Shown: positions 51,063 through 60,385 of the stretch, in pieces
Position numbering within the stretch: the stretch's first letter is position 1
How the letters are laid out: each line of letters starts with the position of its first letter
Assembly: GCA_013336525.1 (NCBI GenBank)
Contig: JAAXTM010000001.1
Coordinates: 770,207 to 834,206 of the forward strand
Origin: Geobacteraceae bacterium
Lineage (GTDB): Bacteria > Desulfobacterota > Desulfuromonadia > Geobacterales > Pseudopelobacteraceae
Length of the DNA: 64,000 nt
Direction: 5' to 3'
Program-made: the position numbers and the translations under genes
The notes under the pieces: model-generated
Told to the model about the DNA's origin: nothing
Database searches by the model: none
What the model saw: the letters and a program-made list of their open reading frames with translations, nothing else

Positions 51063-52199
51063 ATGAAAATCGCAACTGAAGCCGTACAGATCGGGCTGGA
51101 GTGGGACACACGTACCGGAGCGGTCACCGTTCCTATCTACCAGACCGCAACCTTCAGGCATCCGGGTCTCGGTCAAAGCACCGGCTATGATTACAGCCGC
51201 TCCTGCAATCCGACCCGTCAGTCGCTGGAGGACGGCATCGCTCGGCTTGATGGAGCGGCCCGTGGTTTCGCCTATTCATCCGGCATGGCGGCCATTACCA
51301 ACCTGCTGCTGCTTTTCAAATCAGGTGACCACCTGATCGTCACGGAAGACCTTTACGGTGGGACATGCCGTCTGTTTGACAAGATTTTCATTCAATACGG
51401 GCTTTCATTCAGCTATGTCGATACGACTAATACAGAGGCGATACGTGCAGCAATTTGCCCTTCCACAAAAGCAGTATTCGTTGAAACGCTCACCAATCCG
51501 TTACTCAAATTTGCCGATCTGCCCGCCATTTCGGCCCTCTGTAAAGAAAACAATCTGCTGTTGATTGCCGACAACACCTTTCTGACCCCCTATCTGCTCC
51601 GTCCGCTTGACCTTGGCACTGATATCGCTGTCTACAGCGCAACCAAGTACCTGGCCGGGCACAACGACACGGTGGCCGGACTGGTGACCGTCAAGGACCC
51701 GGATCTGGCGGAACAGGTGTATTTTCACCAGAATTCCGTGGGTGCGGTTCTGGGGCCGCAGGATTCCTGGCTGACTATCCGTGGCATCAAGACTCTGGCA
51801 ATAAGGATGGATCGTCAGCAGCAGAATGCCGGACGGATTGCCGAATGGCTGTCAGCCCACCCGCGCATAACTAAAGTTTATTATCCCGGACTTGAAAATC
51901 ACCCAGATCATGCCCTCATGGCTCGTGATGCCCGCGGCTTTTGTGCGATGATCTCTTTTGAGGTTGACAAGCATGAGCTGGTCGAGCAAATTCTGCTGAA
52001 AACAAAACTGATCTCGTTCGCCGAAAGCCTCGGAGGCGTAGAAAGCCTGATTACCTTTCCCGAAGTTCAGACCCACGCCGACATCCCGCCTGAACTGCGG
52101 GCCAGACTGGGGATAAACAATTTGCTGCTGAGGCTCTCCGTTGGAATCGAAGATTGCGATGACCTGATTGAAGATCTGCGCCAGGCGCTTGAAGCATAA
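51063..52199 (+). CDS. Transsulfuration PLP enzyme (cystathionine gamma-synthase/lyase family), copy 1
   Basis: 378 aa fold-type I enzyme of the Cys/Met metabolism family: VPIYQTATFRHPG, YDYSRSCNPTRQSLED, FAYSSGMAAI, EDLYGGTCRLFD, ADNTFLTPYLLRPLDLG, PLP-lysine motif YSATKYLAGHND, and the C-terminal ESLGGVESLITFP. It is similar to MetB, MetC and MccB; sequence alone does not fix whether it makes or cleaves cystathionine. GGGAGGG precedes the ATG. It is followed after 11 bp by a paralog. Confidence 0.88.
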   Translation: MKIATEAVQIGLEWDTRTGAVTVPIYQTATFRHPGLGQSTGYDYSRSCNPTRQSLEDGIARLDGAARGFAYSSGMAAITNLLLLFKSGDHLIVTEDLYGGTCRLFDKIFIQYGLSFSYVDTTNTEAIRAAICPSTKAVFVETLTNPLLKFADLPAISALCKENNLLLIADNTFLTPYLLRPLDLGTDIAVYSATKYLAGHNDTVAGLVTVKDPDLAEQVYFHQNSVGAVLGPQDSWLTIRGIKTLAIRMDRQQQNAGRIAEWLSAHPRITKVYYPGLENHPDHALMARDARGFCAMISFEVDKHELVEQILLKTKLISFAESLGGVESLITFPEVQTHADIPPELRARLGINNLLLRLSVGIEDCDDLIEDLRQALEA

Positions 52200-52210
52200 G
52201 GAGTGATGCC

Positions 52211-53344
52211 ATGAAACTCGCTACCAAACTGATCCACGGCGGCCCGACTATTGACCAGCAGACCGGGGCAATGGGGGTGCCGATTTACCAGATATCGACC
52301 TATCGCCAGACCTCTGTCGATCATTTCAGCAAATATGACTACGCCCGGGGAGACAATCCGACCCGCGAAGCGCTTGAGGATACCATTGCCGTGCTGGAGA
52401 GTGGAACTCGCTGCCTCGCTTTTGCCTCAGGTATGGCTGCCATCTCGACCACGCTCATGATCTTCTCTCCGGGTGACCATCTGGTCGTCTGTGATGATGT
52501 CTACGGCGGGGCTTACCGGGTTATTTCAACCATTTTCAGCCGGATGGGAATCACCGCCACCTTTGTCGATGCCACAGATCTGGCGGCTATTGAGTCAGCC
52601 ATTCGTCCGGAGACCAAGGGTATCTATCTGGAGACGCCATCAAATCCGCTCCTGAAAGTCACCGACCTGCGCGGTGCTGCAGAAATAGCCCGCCGCCACG
52701 GCATCATCACTCTGGTTGACAATACATTTATGACCCCTTACCTGCAGCGACCGCTGGAGCTCGGCTGTGACATTGTCCTGCACAGCGGCACCAAGTTCAT
52801 CAACGGTCACAGCGATGTTCTCTGCGGCTTTGCTGTCGTTAAAGACAAAGAACTGGGACAGCGCATCCGCTACATCCAGAATGCTTTCGGAACCGGGCTC
52901 GGGCCGCAGGACTCTTTCTTGACGCTGAGAGGCGTCAAGACCCTGAAGGTCAGAATGGACCAGAGCCAGCAGAACACACTCAAGATTGTTAACTGGCTGA
53001 AGCAGCATCCACGTGTCACGGCACTCCATTATCCGGGACTTCCCGAACATCCCGGCCACAAAGTTCACAACGCCCAGGCGGATGGACCGGGCGCGGTATT
53101 CTCCTTTGAGCTTGACTCATACGAAACTACCAAGCGACTGCTGGAAAATTCACACCTGGCAGCATTTGCGGTCAGTCTGGGAGGGGTTGAAAGCATCATT
53201 TCCTACCCGGCAAAAATGTCGCATGCATCTGTGCCGAAAGAAGAGCGGGAACGCAAAGGGATTACCGATACGTTAGTGCGTCTCTCGGTCGGTCTGGAAG
53301 ACCCGGACGACCTGATCGCGGACCTTCAGCAGGCGATCGGGTAA
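52211..53344 (+). CDS. Transsulfuration PLP enzyme (cystathionine gamma-synthase/lyase family), copy 2
   Basis: 377 aa, a tandem paralog of the preceding gene with the same layout: GVPIYQISTYRQTS, YDYARGDNPTREALED, ASGMAAISTTL, DDVYGGAYRVIS, VDNTFMTPYLQRPLELG, PLP-lysine motif HSGTKFINGHSD, and SLGGVESIISYPAKMSHAS. The two copies differ at many positions, so they are likely specialised, for example one cystathionine synthase and one lyase; which is which is unclear. AAGGAG precedes the ATG. It is followed by the ThiS-ThiF gene 3 bp later. Confidence 0.88.
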   Translation: MKLATKLIHGGPTIDQQTGAMGVPIYQISTYRQTSVDHFSKYDYARGDNPTREALEDTIAVLESGTRCLAFASGMAAISTTLMIFSPGDHLVVCDDVYGGAYRVISTIFSRMGITATFVDATDLAAIESAIRPETKGIYLETPSNPLLKVTDLRGAAEIARRHGIITLVDNTFMTPYLQRPLELGCDIVLHSGTKFINGHSDVLCGFAVVKDKELGQRIRYIQNAFGTGLGPQDSFLTLRGVKTLKVRMDQSQQNTLKIVNWLKQHPRVTALHYPGLPEHPGHKVHNAQADGPGAVFSFELDSYETTKRLLENSHLAAFAVSLGGVESIISYPAKMSHASVPKEERERKGITDTLVRLSVGLEDPDDLIADLQQAIG

Positions 53345-53347
53345 ACC

Positions 53348-54151
53348 ATGAAGATCCGTATCAACGAAGTATCAGCAAATATCGACGATGGCCTGACCCT
53401 TGGAGCCGTTGCGGCGTTCCACAGGACCGGCGCCGACGTACTGATTCTGAACGGATTCCCGGCCCCGGCAGACACTGTACTGAGTGACGGGGACGAGATT
53501 TTTTTGATCCGGCGCGGAGAAGTACCGACGAAAGAAGAACTTGAAGGGCTGATGGCATCACGACACACTCCCGGCGTTCATGCACGTCTGAAACAGGCAG
53601 TTGTGGGCATTGCAGGCGTTGGGGGTCTCGGTTCGGCAGTTGCTGTAGCACTGGCGCGGGTCGGCGTGGGACGACTGGTGATCGCAGACTTTGACGTCGT
53701 AGAGCCCTCCAACCTCAATCGGCAGCAGTATTTTATCGATCAGATCGGCCATTTTAAAGTTGAGGCACTGGCCAGCAACCTGAAACGGATTAATCCGTAT
53801 GTAACTGTCGAGGTTCATTGTGTGCTACTCACTTCGGAAAATATTCCGCCAATTTTTTCCAACTGTTCTGTGGTGATTGAAGCCTTCGACCGCGCTGAGA
53901 TGAAGGCCATGCTTGTAAACAGAGTGCTCGAATCGATGCCCCAATGCACTGTAGTTGCCGCTTCCGGGGTTGCCGGATACGGATCTAATAACAACATTAC
54001 AACACGTAAAGTTTCACGGCGCCTTTTCATGACAGGTGATGGCGTATCAGAAGCTGCTCCGGGCAACGGCCTGATGGCCCCGCGTGTCGGCATCGCAGCT
54101 CATCACCAGGCCAATCAGGCCATCAGAATTTTATTAGGGGAAGATGAATGA
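53348..54151 (+). CDS. ThiF-family E1-like protein with fused N-terminal ThiS-like domain
   Basis: 267 aa. Residues 1-~58 look like the beta-grasp sulfur carrier ThiS (KIRINEVSANIDD, ADVLILNGFPAPADTVLSDGDEIFLIRRGE) but without a free C-terminal Gly-Gly. Residues ~75-267 are a ThiF/MoeB-type adenylyltransferase: AVVGIAGVGGLGSAVAVALARVGVGRLVIADFDVVEPSNLNRQQY. The zinc-binding CxxC pairs of ThiF/MoeB are absent, as in the short ThiF family 2. Its usual role is sulfur-carrier activation; the location in a cysteine operon next to mnmA supports sulfur transfer. It overlaps mnmA (ATGA). Confidence 0.85.
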   Translation: MKIRINEVSANIDDGLTLGAVAAFHRTGADVLILNGFPAPADTVLSDGDEIFLIRRGEVPTKEELEGLMASRHTPGVHARLKQAVVGIAGVGGLGSAVAVALARVGVGRLVIADFDVVEPSNLNRQQYFIDQIGHFKVEALASNLKRINPYVTVEVHCVLLTSENIPPIFSNCSVVIEAFDRAEMKAMLVNRVLESMPQCTVVAASGVAGYGSNNNITTRKVSRRLFMTGDGVSEAAPGNGLMAPRVGIAAHHQANQAIRILLGEDE

Positions 54152-55206
54152 GCAGAATAGCCGTAGCCATGAGCGGGGGGGTAGACTCCTCCGTCACCGC
54201 CGCTTTACTAAAACAGCAGGGGCACGAGGTCATCGGCATCACAATGCACCTTTTTGAACCCCATTGCAGCGGGAGCGGTTCGGCTGTTCATGATGCGGCC
54301 GCTGTTGCACAGCATCTGGATATTCCACACCACGTTGCCGACTTTGCCCCGGATTTCAGCAGACAGATCATCGGCGACTTCATTGAAGAATACCGGGCCG
54401 GACATACGCCAAACCCTTGTGTTCGCTGCAATCGCTACATAAAATTCGGCATGCTTCTGGAGAAGGCCCGTGAACTGGGGGCCGATCTGCTCGCGACCGG
54501 ACACTACGTCAGAAAGACCGTCGATCCGGACGGCACCTGCCACCTGCGGGTTGCCGGCAATGCAGGCAAGGATCAATCCTATTTCCTTTACACGCTTACT
54601 CAGCATCAGCTGCGGCAGGTCATCTTCCCGCTCGGCGAGATCGAAAGTAAAGATGAGGTGCGAACTCTGGCGCGCGAATTTGCTCTTCCGGTGGCGGAAA
54701 AAAGTGACAGCCAGGAGGTCTGCTTTATCCCTAATGATGATTATGTGACCTTCCTGGAAGGGAGCGAAGCGTTTTGCGCCACTGATGGCGACATCGTCCA
54801 TCTGAGCGGCCAGACTGTCGGACGCCATCATGGCACCCACCGCTACACGATCGGCCAACGCAAGGGATTGGGGATCGCCTGGAGCGAACCGCTTTACGTG
54901 ACGGCGATTGATGCAGAACGAAATGTTGTGGTAGTGGGAGAGCAGCAGCATGTATATGCGGCCGGGTTGCGGGCGAAAGAGGTCAGTTGGGTCGTTGCAC
55001 CGGAAGCTGAAAATTTTGCAGCAACGTGCAAGATCCGCTACCGCCATCAGCCGGTGAGTTGCCAAGTGCTGTTACTGGCAGGTAACAGCTGCGAAGTGCG
55101 CTTCGACCAGAAGCAAAAAGCGATCACACCCGGACAGTCACTGGTTTTCTACCGGGGTGATGAAGTCCTTGGCGGCGGAATAATCACCGGTTCATCAGCA
55201 AGCTAA
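54148..55206 (+). CDS. mnmA: tRNA-specific 2-thiouridylase MnmA
   Basis: 352 aa. PP-loop AMSGGVDSSVTAALL at the N-terminus binds ATP. The two catalytic cysteines lie in NPCVRCN (~93) and DSQEVCFIP (~191), and TGHYVR and GKDQSYFLYTL are the usual tRNA-binding segments. It thiolates U34 of tRNA-Lys/Glu/Gln. The start overlaps the thiF stop by four bases. The 285-residue minus-strand ORF (54208-55065) is a shadow. This end of the cys operon converges with the 55210 gene with only 3 bp between, and no terminator is seen. Confidence 0.94.
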   Translation: MSRIAVAMSGGVDSSVTAALLKQQGHEVIGITMHLFEPHCSGSGSAVHDAAAVAQHLDIPHHVADFAPDFSRQIIGDFIEEYRAGHTPNPCVRCNRYIKFGMLLEKARELGADLLATGHYVRKTVDPDGTCHLRVAGNAGKDQSYFLYTLTQHQLRQVIFPLGEIESKDEVRTLAREFALPVAEKSDSQEVCFIPNDDYVTFLEGSEAFCATDGDIVHLSGQTVGRHHGTHRYTIGQRKGLGIAWSEPLYVTAIDAERNVVVVGEQQHVYAAGLRAKEVSWVVAPEAENFAATCKIRYRHQPVSCQVLLLAGNSCEVRFDQKQKAITPGQSLVFYRGDEVLGGGIITGSSAS

Positions 55207-55209
55207 AAG

Positions 55210-56763
55210 TTATTTCCAGGTGGAGGCACTCTTTGGTGTTTTTATCTTGAACTCCAGGTACTGCGCCGCTTTTTTCAGTTTTTCGTTCGGTATTGCCATC
55301 TCTAAAAATATACCGAGAGCATCAAGCACCCGTTTTTCCGCATTCTTATTGGCAAAACCATCCCCTTCGGCAATGCCCCGCAGAAAGCTGAGTAACGATT
55401 TTTGTTCATCTTCACTCTTGATCCGTCTCGGATCAGCAATAAACAGCAGATAACGGGCTTTGTCCCGGGTAGGCCCACCCAGTTGTTTTTCTGCTAAAAA
55501 CGCCTCGATAACAGTCGCAATACTCCCCTGCTCGGCATAATTCAGAGTTTTGTTTTCAAGGTAGGAGGCCAGATAATCAAGGGCAGCCAGCCGACTGGCA
55601 GAATCTCCGACTTCAAACAGCAGCAGCTGTGCCGTCTGTAATTTAAGAACGTCAGGCTGTTCCGGATGAAGAAAACAGCGCAGCATCAAGGCCAGTTTTT
55701 CGCGGGCCGACGGAGTCAGCGAAGAATCAGTAACCTTTGAGCGGATCTGTTCCAGCAGTTCACGTTTGTTATCATATTCACCGAAGCGAATCTGGACTAT
55801 CAGGGCACGAACCTGCTGATCTTCCGTAGCATCCCATAATTCATCAACAGCCTTTAGAATCTTGCTGCAAATGGAGTGAATCTTTTCTTCCTTGGTCGGC
55901 TCTTCCTGATTCCAATAATCAGGGTAGGTATCAAGTACCGTATCGGCCTCTTCAGGATTCTTTATTTTTTCCAGTATGACCCTGAAATAATTCAGGATCT
56001 CGACCTGATAATGACTTCCGCCATCCTTCAAAGGCCGGAGGAGATCATCCAAAAAGGTGTTATTCAGCCCGGAAGCCCCGCTGCAAAGATATCGATATAC
56101 CCCTTCAGCCTTATCAACCTGCTTTTCGATATACTTACGACGGAGGGTTTCACCCAGATTGGTAGACTGCACTTTTTTGAAAAAGACGCTTAAAAGGTTG
56201 GATGCATGATGTTTGATATTATGGTCGATTTCGTCCGACACAACAATATCCAGGCAGGCATCAAAAATTTTCACCTGCTCGGCTTCATCGCGGGATGAAT
56301 CTATATAATCCTCTACGATCGCGAGAATTTCGGACATATGACTACGATTCCTGCTATTGAGCAGTGTGGTGAAGGTATCACGCAGACTGCTTGAATCAAC
56401 AATGCCAAACAGAAATTTGACGGCAGAATTCCTGCTTGAAGCGCCCTTGCCATCGGCAGATTTAAGCAGTTTCAGAATACTTTCCGCCGGATCAGTGACC
56501 CAGTCCGGCACAAGATCTTCCATAAAATGTTCTGCTTTTCTCCGGACAACAGCATCCAGGTCATAGATGAAATATCGTGCCACATCTATCCGGAAGTCAC
56601 GGGTGGCCGCGGATGAGGTAATGACATCGAAAGCCGCAGCCTTGTCTTTGGCCGAAAGCTTGGCAATATCTTTTTTTGCCTTGGATGAGTCATTGATTTT
56701 TACATAAAAATTGACTATGTCTTTGACCGATACTTCCGCATCAATATCTATATCGTTTTCCAT
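55210..56763 (-). CDS. Helical-repeat protein of unknown function
   Basis: 517 aa from ATG 56763 (AAAGG nine bases upstream; the ORF track starts at 56805). All-helical and charged, without signal peptide or membrane segments. Repeating ~35-45-residue helical hairpins such as RYFIYDLDAVVRRKAEHFMEDLVPDW suggest a HEAT/ARM-like solenoid, a scaffold for protein binding. No catalytic motif seen. It is divergent from the DUF4139-like gene (113 bp). Confidence 0.7.
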   Translation of the reverse strand: MENDIDIDAEVSVKDIVNFYVKINDSSKAKKDIAKLSAKDKAAAFDVITSSAATRDFRIDVARYFIYDLDAVVRRKAEHFMEDLVPDWVTDPAESILKLLKSADGKGASSRNSAVKFLFGIVDSSSLRDTFTTLLNSRNRSHMSEILAIVEDYIDSSRDEAEQVKIFDACLDIVVSDEIDHNIKHHASNLLSVFFKKVQSTNLGETLRRKYIEKQVDKAEGVYRYLCSGASGLNNTFLDDLLRPLKDGGSHYQVEILNYFRVILEKIKNPEEADTVLDTYPDYWNQEEPTKEEKIHSICSKILKAVDELWDATEDQQVRALIVQIRFGEYDNKRELLEQIRSKVTDSSLTPSAREKLALMLRCFLHPEQPDVLKLQTAQLLLFEVGDSASRLAALDYLASYLENKTLNYAEQGSIATVIEAFLAEKQLGGPTRDKARYLLFIADPRRIKSEDEQKSLLSFLRGIAEGDGFANKNAEKRVLDALGIFLEMAIPNEKLKKAAQYLEFKIKTPKSASTWK

Positions 56764-56876
56764 GTCAGCTGCCTTTCTGAAAGTTTTGTGCGAGTATAGC
56801 CGCAAGAGATGTTATGCGCAACACCATCTCAATATTGACACAAAAAAACAACCGCACGAGGGCCGAAGGGAACTAT

Positions 56877-57854
56877 ATGCGCATCAAACTAATCTGTATA
56901 TGCCTCATTGCCTTTTCAACATCCTCTGCTTTTGCAGAGAACAGAACCACCTTCTACCGGGATGGGGCCCTGCATCAAATGGAAGTCGCCGCAGTTAAAG
57001 GGGCTACAGACCTGCCACTTGCAGACGGCTTGCTGGAGCAGTCCCTCAAAGTGTTTCCGGCACCAGGCACGACTATTCTGGGAGTTGACATACGCAGGAG
57101 TGAGGCTGGAAGGACACCTGACAAGGAGCTGGAAACATTGGCAGAGCAGAGGCGACGACTTGAGGACCGCCTGCAGGCATTAGAAACACGTGAGGCTATT
57201 TTCACCTCTGCTGCTAAAACGCAAAGCGGCAAGGCTCCCCGCAAAAGCAAGACAAATCCCGATCCGATGCAGGCCATTCGCCAGGGGACAGACTTTGCCA
57301 TTGCCCAACTGGAAGCGGTCTATACTGCGCGGCGCAGGACAAATCAGGAAATCCATAAAATTGATGCCCACATTGCCAAAACCAAAAAGGGGAGTCGCTC
57401 TTTGGCAAGTTCCGTGCGGATAGCGGTTACTCCACCCCGAGGCAAGGTTACAATCCACTATGCAACAGCAGAACATGGCTGGCAGCCGGAGTACAATCTC
57501 TACCTGAATGGTGATGGAACCGCGAGATTACAGCTTTCAGCGAAGATTTCAGGGAAAAGCGGAGAGCACCAGGTTCTGGTTTCATCCGGATCCATTTTCG
57601 ACAGCACGCCTGCAACCGCTATGACTCCCCATGCTGGAAGCTCAGCCATATTGGCCAGTTACAAGCTCCCGCTTACCGATGAGCGTTTTGGTGATGGGAT
57701 TTTTAATAAATTTTCCGGCACAATAACCAATCCAAGCATGGAGTATCTGCCACCCGGAGATTCGGGTTTTTACCGGAACGGGGTATATCTGGGGAAATTC
57801 AGATTTGAAGGGCTCTCAACGGGGCGAAGCAGAGTTATTTCGCTTGGAAAGTAA
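56877..57854 (+). CDS. Secreted DUF4139-like protein
   Basis: 325 aa. Signal peptide (RIKLICICLIAFSTSSAFA), then a small beta domain (TTFYRDGALHQMEV), a coiled coil around residues 95-125 (ELETLAEQRRRLEDRLQAL) and a C-terminal domain with HGWQPEYNLYLNGDGTARLQLSAKIS, which matches the DUF4140/DUF4139 (mucoidy inhibitor A-like) family. Members are usually 500 residues or more, so this is a short form. ATG 56877 with AAGGGA upstream is chosen; the ORF-track start at 56814 adds residues in front of the signal peptide. Function unknown. Confidence 0.7.
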   Translation: MRIKLICICLIAFSTSSAFAENRTTFYRDGALHQMEVAAVKGATDLPLADGLLEQSLKVFPAPGTTILGVDIRRSEAGRTPDKELETLAEQRRRLEDRLQALETREAIFTSAAKTQSGKAPRKSKTNPDPMQAIRQGTDFAIAQLEAVYTARRRTNQEIHKIDAHIAKTKKGSRSLASSVRIAVTPPRGKVTIHYATAEHGWQPEYNLYLNGDGTARLQLSAKISGKSGEHQVLVSSGSIFDSTPATAMTPHAGSSAILASYKLPLTDERFGDGIFNKFSGTITNPSMEYLPPGDSGFYRNGVYLGKFRFEGLSTGRSRVISLGK

Positions 57855-57881
57855 TTATCAACTAGCACAATTACGACAGAT

Positions 57882-59996
57882 TCAGTGCTTACACCCCTTG
57901 TAAAACAGCGCGAAGTCATCTGCCGCTAACGGCCTGCTGAAATAAAAGCCCTGGATAACCGAACAGCCTCTTTCAGTCAGATACACGAGCTGTTCCTCGG
58001 TTTCAACACCCTCAGCCACCAGATCCATATCCAACCCCTGTGCCATGGCGATAATCGTATTAACCACAGCGGCATCATTTTTGGTCGCCAACATTCGCCG
58101 GACAAAAGATATGTCAATTTTAAGCTCATTAATCGGCAAACGTCCCAGGTATTCAAGCGATGAATAACCGGTACCAAAATCATCAAGCGACAGCAAGACG
58201 CCGATACTTGCAAGAGCGGCCATTTTTTCGACTGTGCGGACACTATCGACCATGATAATGCTTTCGGTCAGTTCCAAACAGAGGTAATGAGGGTCAAGAC
58301 CGGTAACTTCGAGTACCCGTTTGACGGTAACATCAAGGTCACTGCGCATGAACTGCAAGGCCGATATGTTAACCGACATACGCAACGCCGGAAGACCCAG
58401 TTTCTGCCATTCAACCGCTTGCGAACAGGCCTGCCACAGCACCCATTCACCAACAGCCACGATCATGCCGCTCTCTTCCAGAATCGGAATAAATATGCCG
58501 GGCGAAACGCGGGCTGAACCGGTCGGAGTCCAGCGCAGCAAAGCTTCCACACCAATGACTGTGCCTTGAGTATGATCGATCTGCGGCTGATAGTTCAGGC
58601 TGAACTCACCGAGGTCAAGCGCCTTATGAAGCTTTGCCTCCAAAGCAAAACGCTCCTCCAACTGGCTGTTCAATTCCCGGGTGTAAAAACTGATAGAATT
58701 TTTTCCATTTTTCTTGGCCTCGTACATGGCCGCTTCGCCGTTTTTAAGAAGGCTTTCCACACATTCGCCATCTTCCGGGTACAGCACAACGCCAATGCTG
58801 GCAGTTGCAATGATCTCCGTACCTTTGACGGTAAAGGCATCGTTCATGGCACCCAGAACCTTATCGGCACGTTGACGTGCATCATCAACATCCGCTGACA
58901 TCGGCGGAATTATCGTAAATTCATCCCCCACAAAGCGTGATACTACACAGCTGTGACCGCAGACCGCTTCCAGGCGACGGGCAATTTCCTTTATCAGACT
59001 GTCCCCGAATTCATGGCCGAAGGTATCATTGACAAACTTGAGATTATCGATATCCAGTACCATCAGTGACAAATACTGGCTTTCGCGATTGATCAACTCC
59101 ATCTGCATTTCAAGATACTTCTGAAAATAATATCGATTCGGCAAACCGGTCAGGGCATCGAAATTAGCCTGATAATAGAGCTGCTCTTCATTAATCTTTC
59201 GGCCGGTAATATCCTCTTTTATAGCGACATAATTGGTGATAACACCGCTCTCATCCTTGATCGGGGCAATATTACACAACTCCCAGTAACGCTTTCCGTC
59301 CTTTGTTTTGTTGCAAAACTCCCCCTGCCACTCCTGTCCGGCAGTAATCGTACTCCACATATCAGCGTAATATTCATCCGGCTGCTTGTCGGACTTAAGG
59401 ATACGGGGGTTCTGTCCGATCACCTCTTCGCGGCTATAACCGGACACCTCTGAAAATTTCGGATTGACGTATTCAATGATCCCGTTGACATCGGTAATAA
59501 CAACACTATTGGCACTCTGCTCGACGGCGGTGTTCAGCTTTCGCAATTCCGCAGTCCGCTGCTTGACCTGCAGCTCAAGATTTTCATGATAGTCACGGTT
59601 TTCCTTCACCAGCCTTGCTCTCTCGACACAGCGGGCGACCATCATTTCCAGCTCGACCATATCGACAACCGGCTTGCTCAGATAATCCCAGGCACCCCGC
59701 CGCAAGGCCTCTATCGCATCGGCCAATACACCGGTACCTGACAGAACAATAATCGGAAGGTTGTCATCCATCAGTTTGACAGCATCTACGACCTCAATAC
59801 CATCCACATTCGGCATGCGCAGGTCAGTGACAACGACATCAGGATGCAGTGTATTGATTATATTTATACCTTCGCGGCCATCACACGCCTGCAGCACGGT
59901 AAAGCCGCAGTCCTCAAAAAAGGCCGCAACACTGCTGCGGACGGACTCTTCGTCGTCAATGGTCAATAGCACCGGATTGTCCGCCTGCGTTTCCAT
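57882..59996 (-). CDS. Response regulator with PAS-GGDEF-EAL output (c-di-GMP phosphodiesterase)
   Basis: 704 aa. Receiver domain (1-~125; phospho-Asp in VVVTDLRMPN, Lys in YLSKPV), PAS (~160-280), GGDEF (~290-450) and EAL (~460-704). The GGDEF motif reads RFVGDEF, so its first Gly is replaced and cyclase activity is doubtful. The EAL domain keeps IGVEALLRW, SVNIS, LELTES, DDFGTGYSSL, LKID, AEGVET and QGF, so c-di-GMP hydrolysis is expected. ATG 59996 overlaps the stop of the upstream receiver gene (TGATG), with GGGAG before it. Confidence 0.92.
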   Translation of the reverse strand: METQADNPVLLTIDDEESVRSSVAAFFEDCGFTVLQACDGREGINIINTLHPDVVVTDLRMPNVDGIEVVDAVKLMDDNLPIIVLSGTGVLADAIEALRRGAWDYLSKPVVDMVELEMMVARCVERARLVKENRDYHENLELQVKQRTAELRKLNTAVEQSANSVVITDVNGIIEYVNPKFSEVSGYSREEVIGQNPRILKSDKQPDEYYADMWSTITAGQEWQGEFCNKTKDGKRYWELCNIAPIKDESGVITNYVAIKEDITGRKINEEQLYYQANFDALTGLPNRYYFQKYLEMQMELINRESQYLSLMVLDIDNLKFVNDTFGHEFGDSLIKEIARRLEAVCGHSCVVSRFVGDEFTIIPPMSADVDDARQRADKVLGAMNDAFTVKGTEIIATASIGVVLYPEDGECVESLLKNGEAAMYEAKKNGKNSISFYTRELNSQLEERFALEAKLHKALDLGEFSLNYQPQIDHTQGTVIGVEALLRWTPTGSARVSPGIFIPILEESGMIVAVGEWVLWQACSQAVEWQKLGLPALRMSVNISALQFMRSDLDVTVKRVLEVTGLDPHYLCLELTESIIMVDSVRTVEKMAALASIGVLLSLDDFGTGYSSLEYLGRLPINELKIDISFVRRMLATKNDAAVVNTIIAMAQGLDMDLVAEGVETEEQLVYLTERGCSVIQGFYFSRPLAADDFALFYKGCKH

Positions 59997-60385
59997 CACA
60001 ACCGTCTCCCTGTTTCGGCAATATCCTTGATTTTTTCAACCAGTTTAGACAGGCTGTGGATCGGTTTCAACAGGACATAATCAGCCGTCATACCGATCGA
60101 ACGCAGTTCATCTGACAGGATATACAGCATGCCGGTATGAAGCATATAGCCTGTGGATGGGCTGATAGCATGGGCCCTGGCTATAAACTCCTCACCGTCC
60201 ATCCCCGGCAGACGCAGATCTGATATACAGACCACCGGGCTTATAGAAACTATTGATTCCAAAGCTTCCTCGGCGCTGGCAGTACAATGCACACTGAACC
60301 CCTCATCCTCAAGATAAGCAGAGACACAATCGCGAATCATTTCCTCATCATCAACAAGCAGAACACTGATATCGGCGTTGTTCAT
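59996..60385 (-). CDS. Single-domain response regulator
   Basis: 129 aa CheY-like receiver: VLLVDDEEMIRDC (acidic pocket), phospho-Asp in VVCISDLRLPGMDG, Thr in YMLHTG and Lys in VLLKPI. It has no output domain, so it likely passes the signal on or competes for phosphate. It overlaps the upstream kinase stop (TAATG) and the downstream REC-PAS-GGDEF-EAL gene, so the two response regulators and the kinase form one coupled unit. Confidence 0.92.
   Translation of the reverse strand: MNNADISVLLVDDEEMIRDCVSAYLEDEGFSVHCTASAEEALESIVSISPVVCISDLRLPGMDGEEFIARAHAISPSTGYMLHTGMLYILSDELRSIGMTADYVLLKPIHSLSKLVEKIKDIAETGRRL

Noticed and set aside
54208-55065. 285-residue minus-strand ORF opposite mnmA
   Set aside because: It has no ribosome site or recognisable motif and is fully antisense to a well-supported mnmA; typical shadow.
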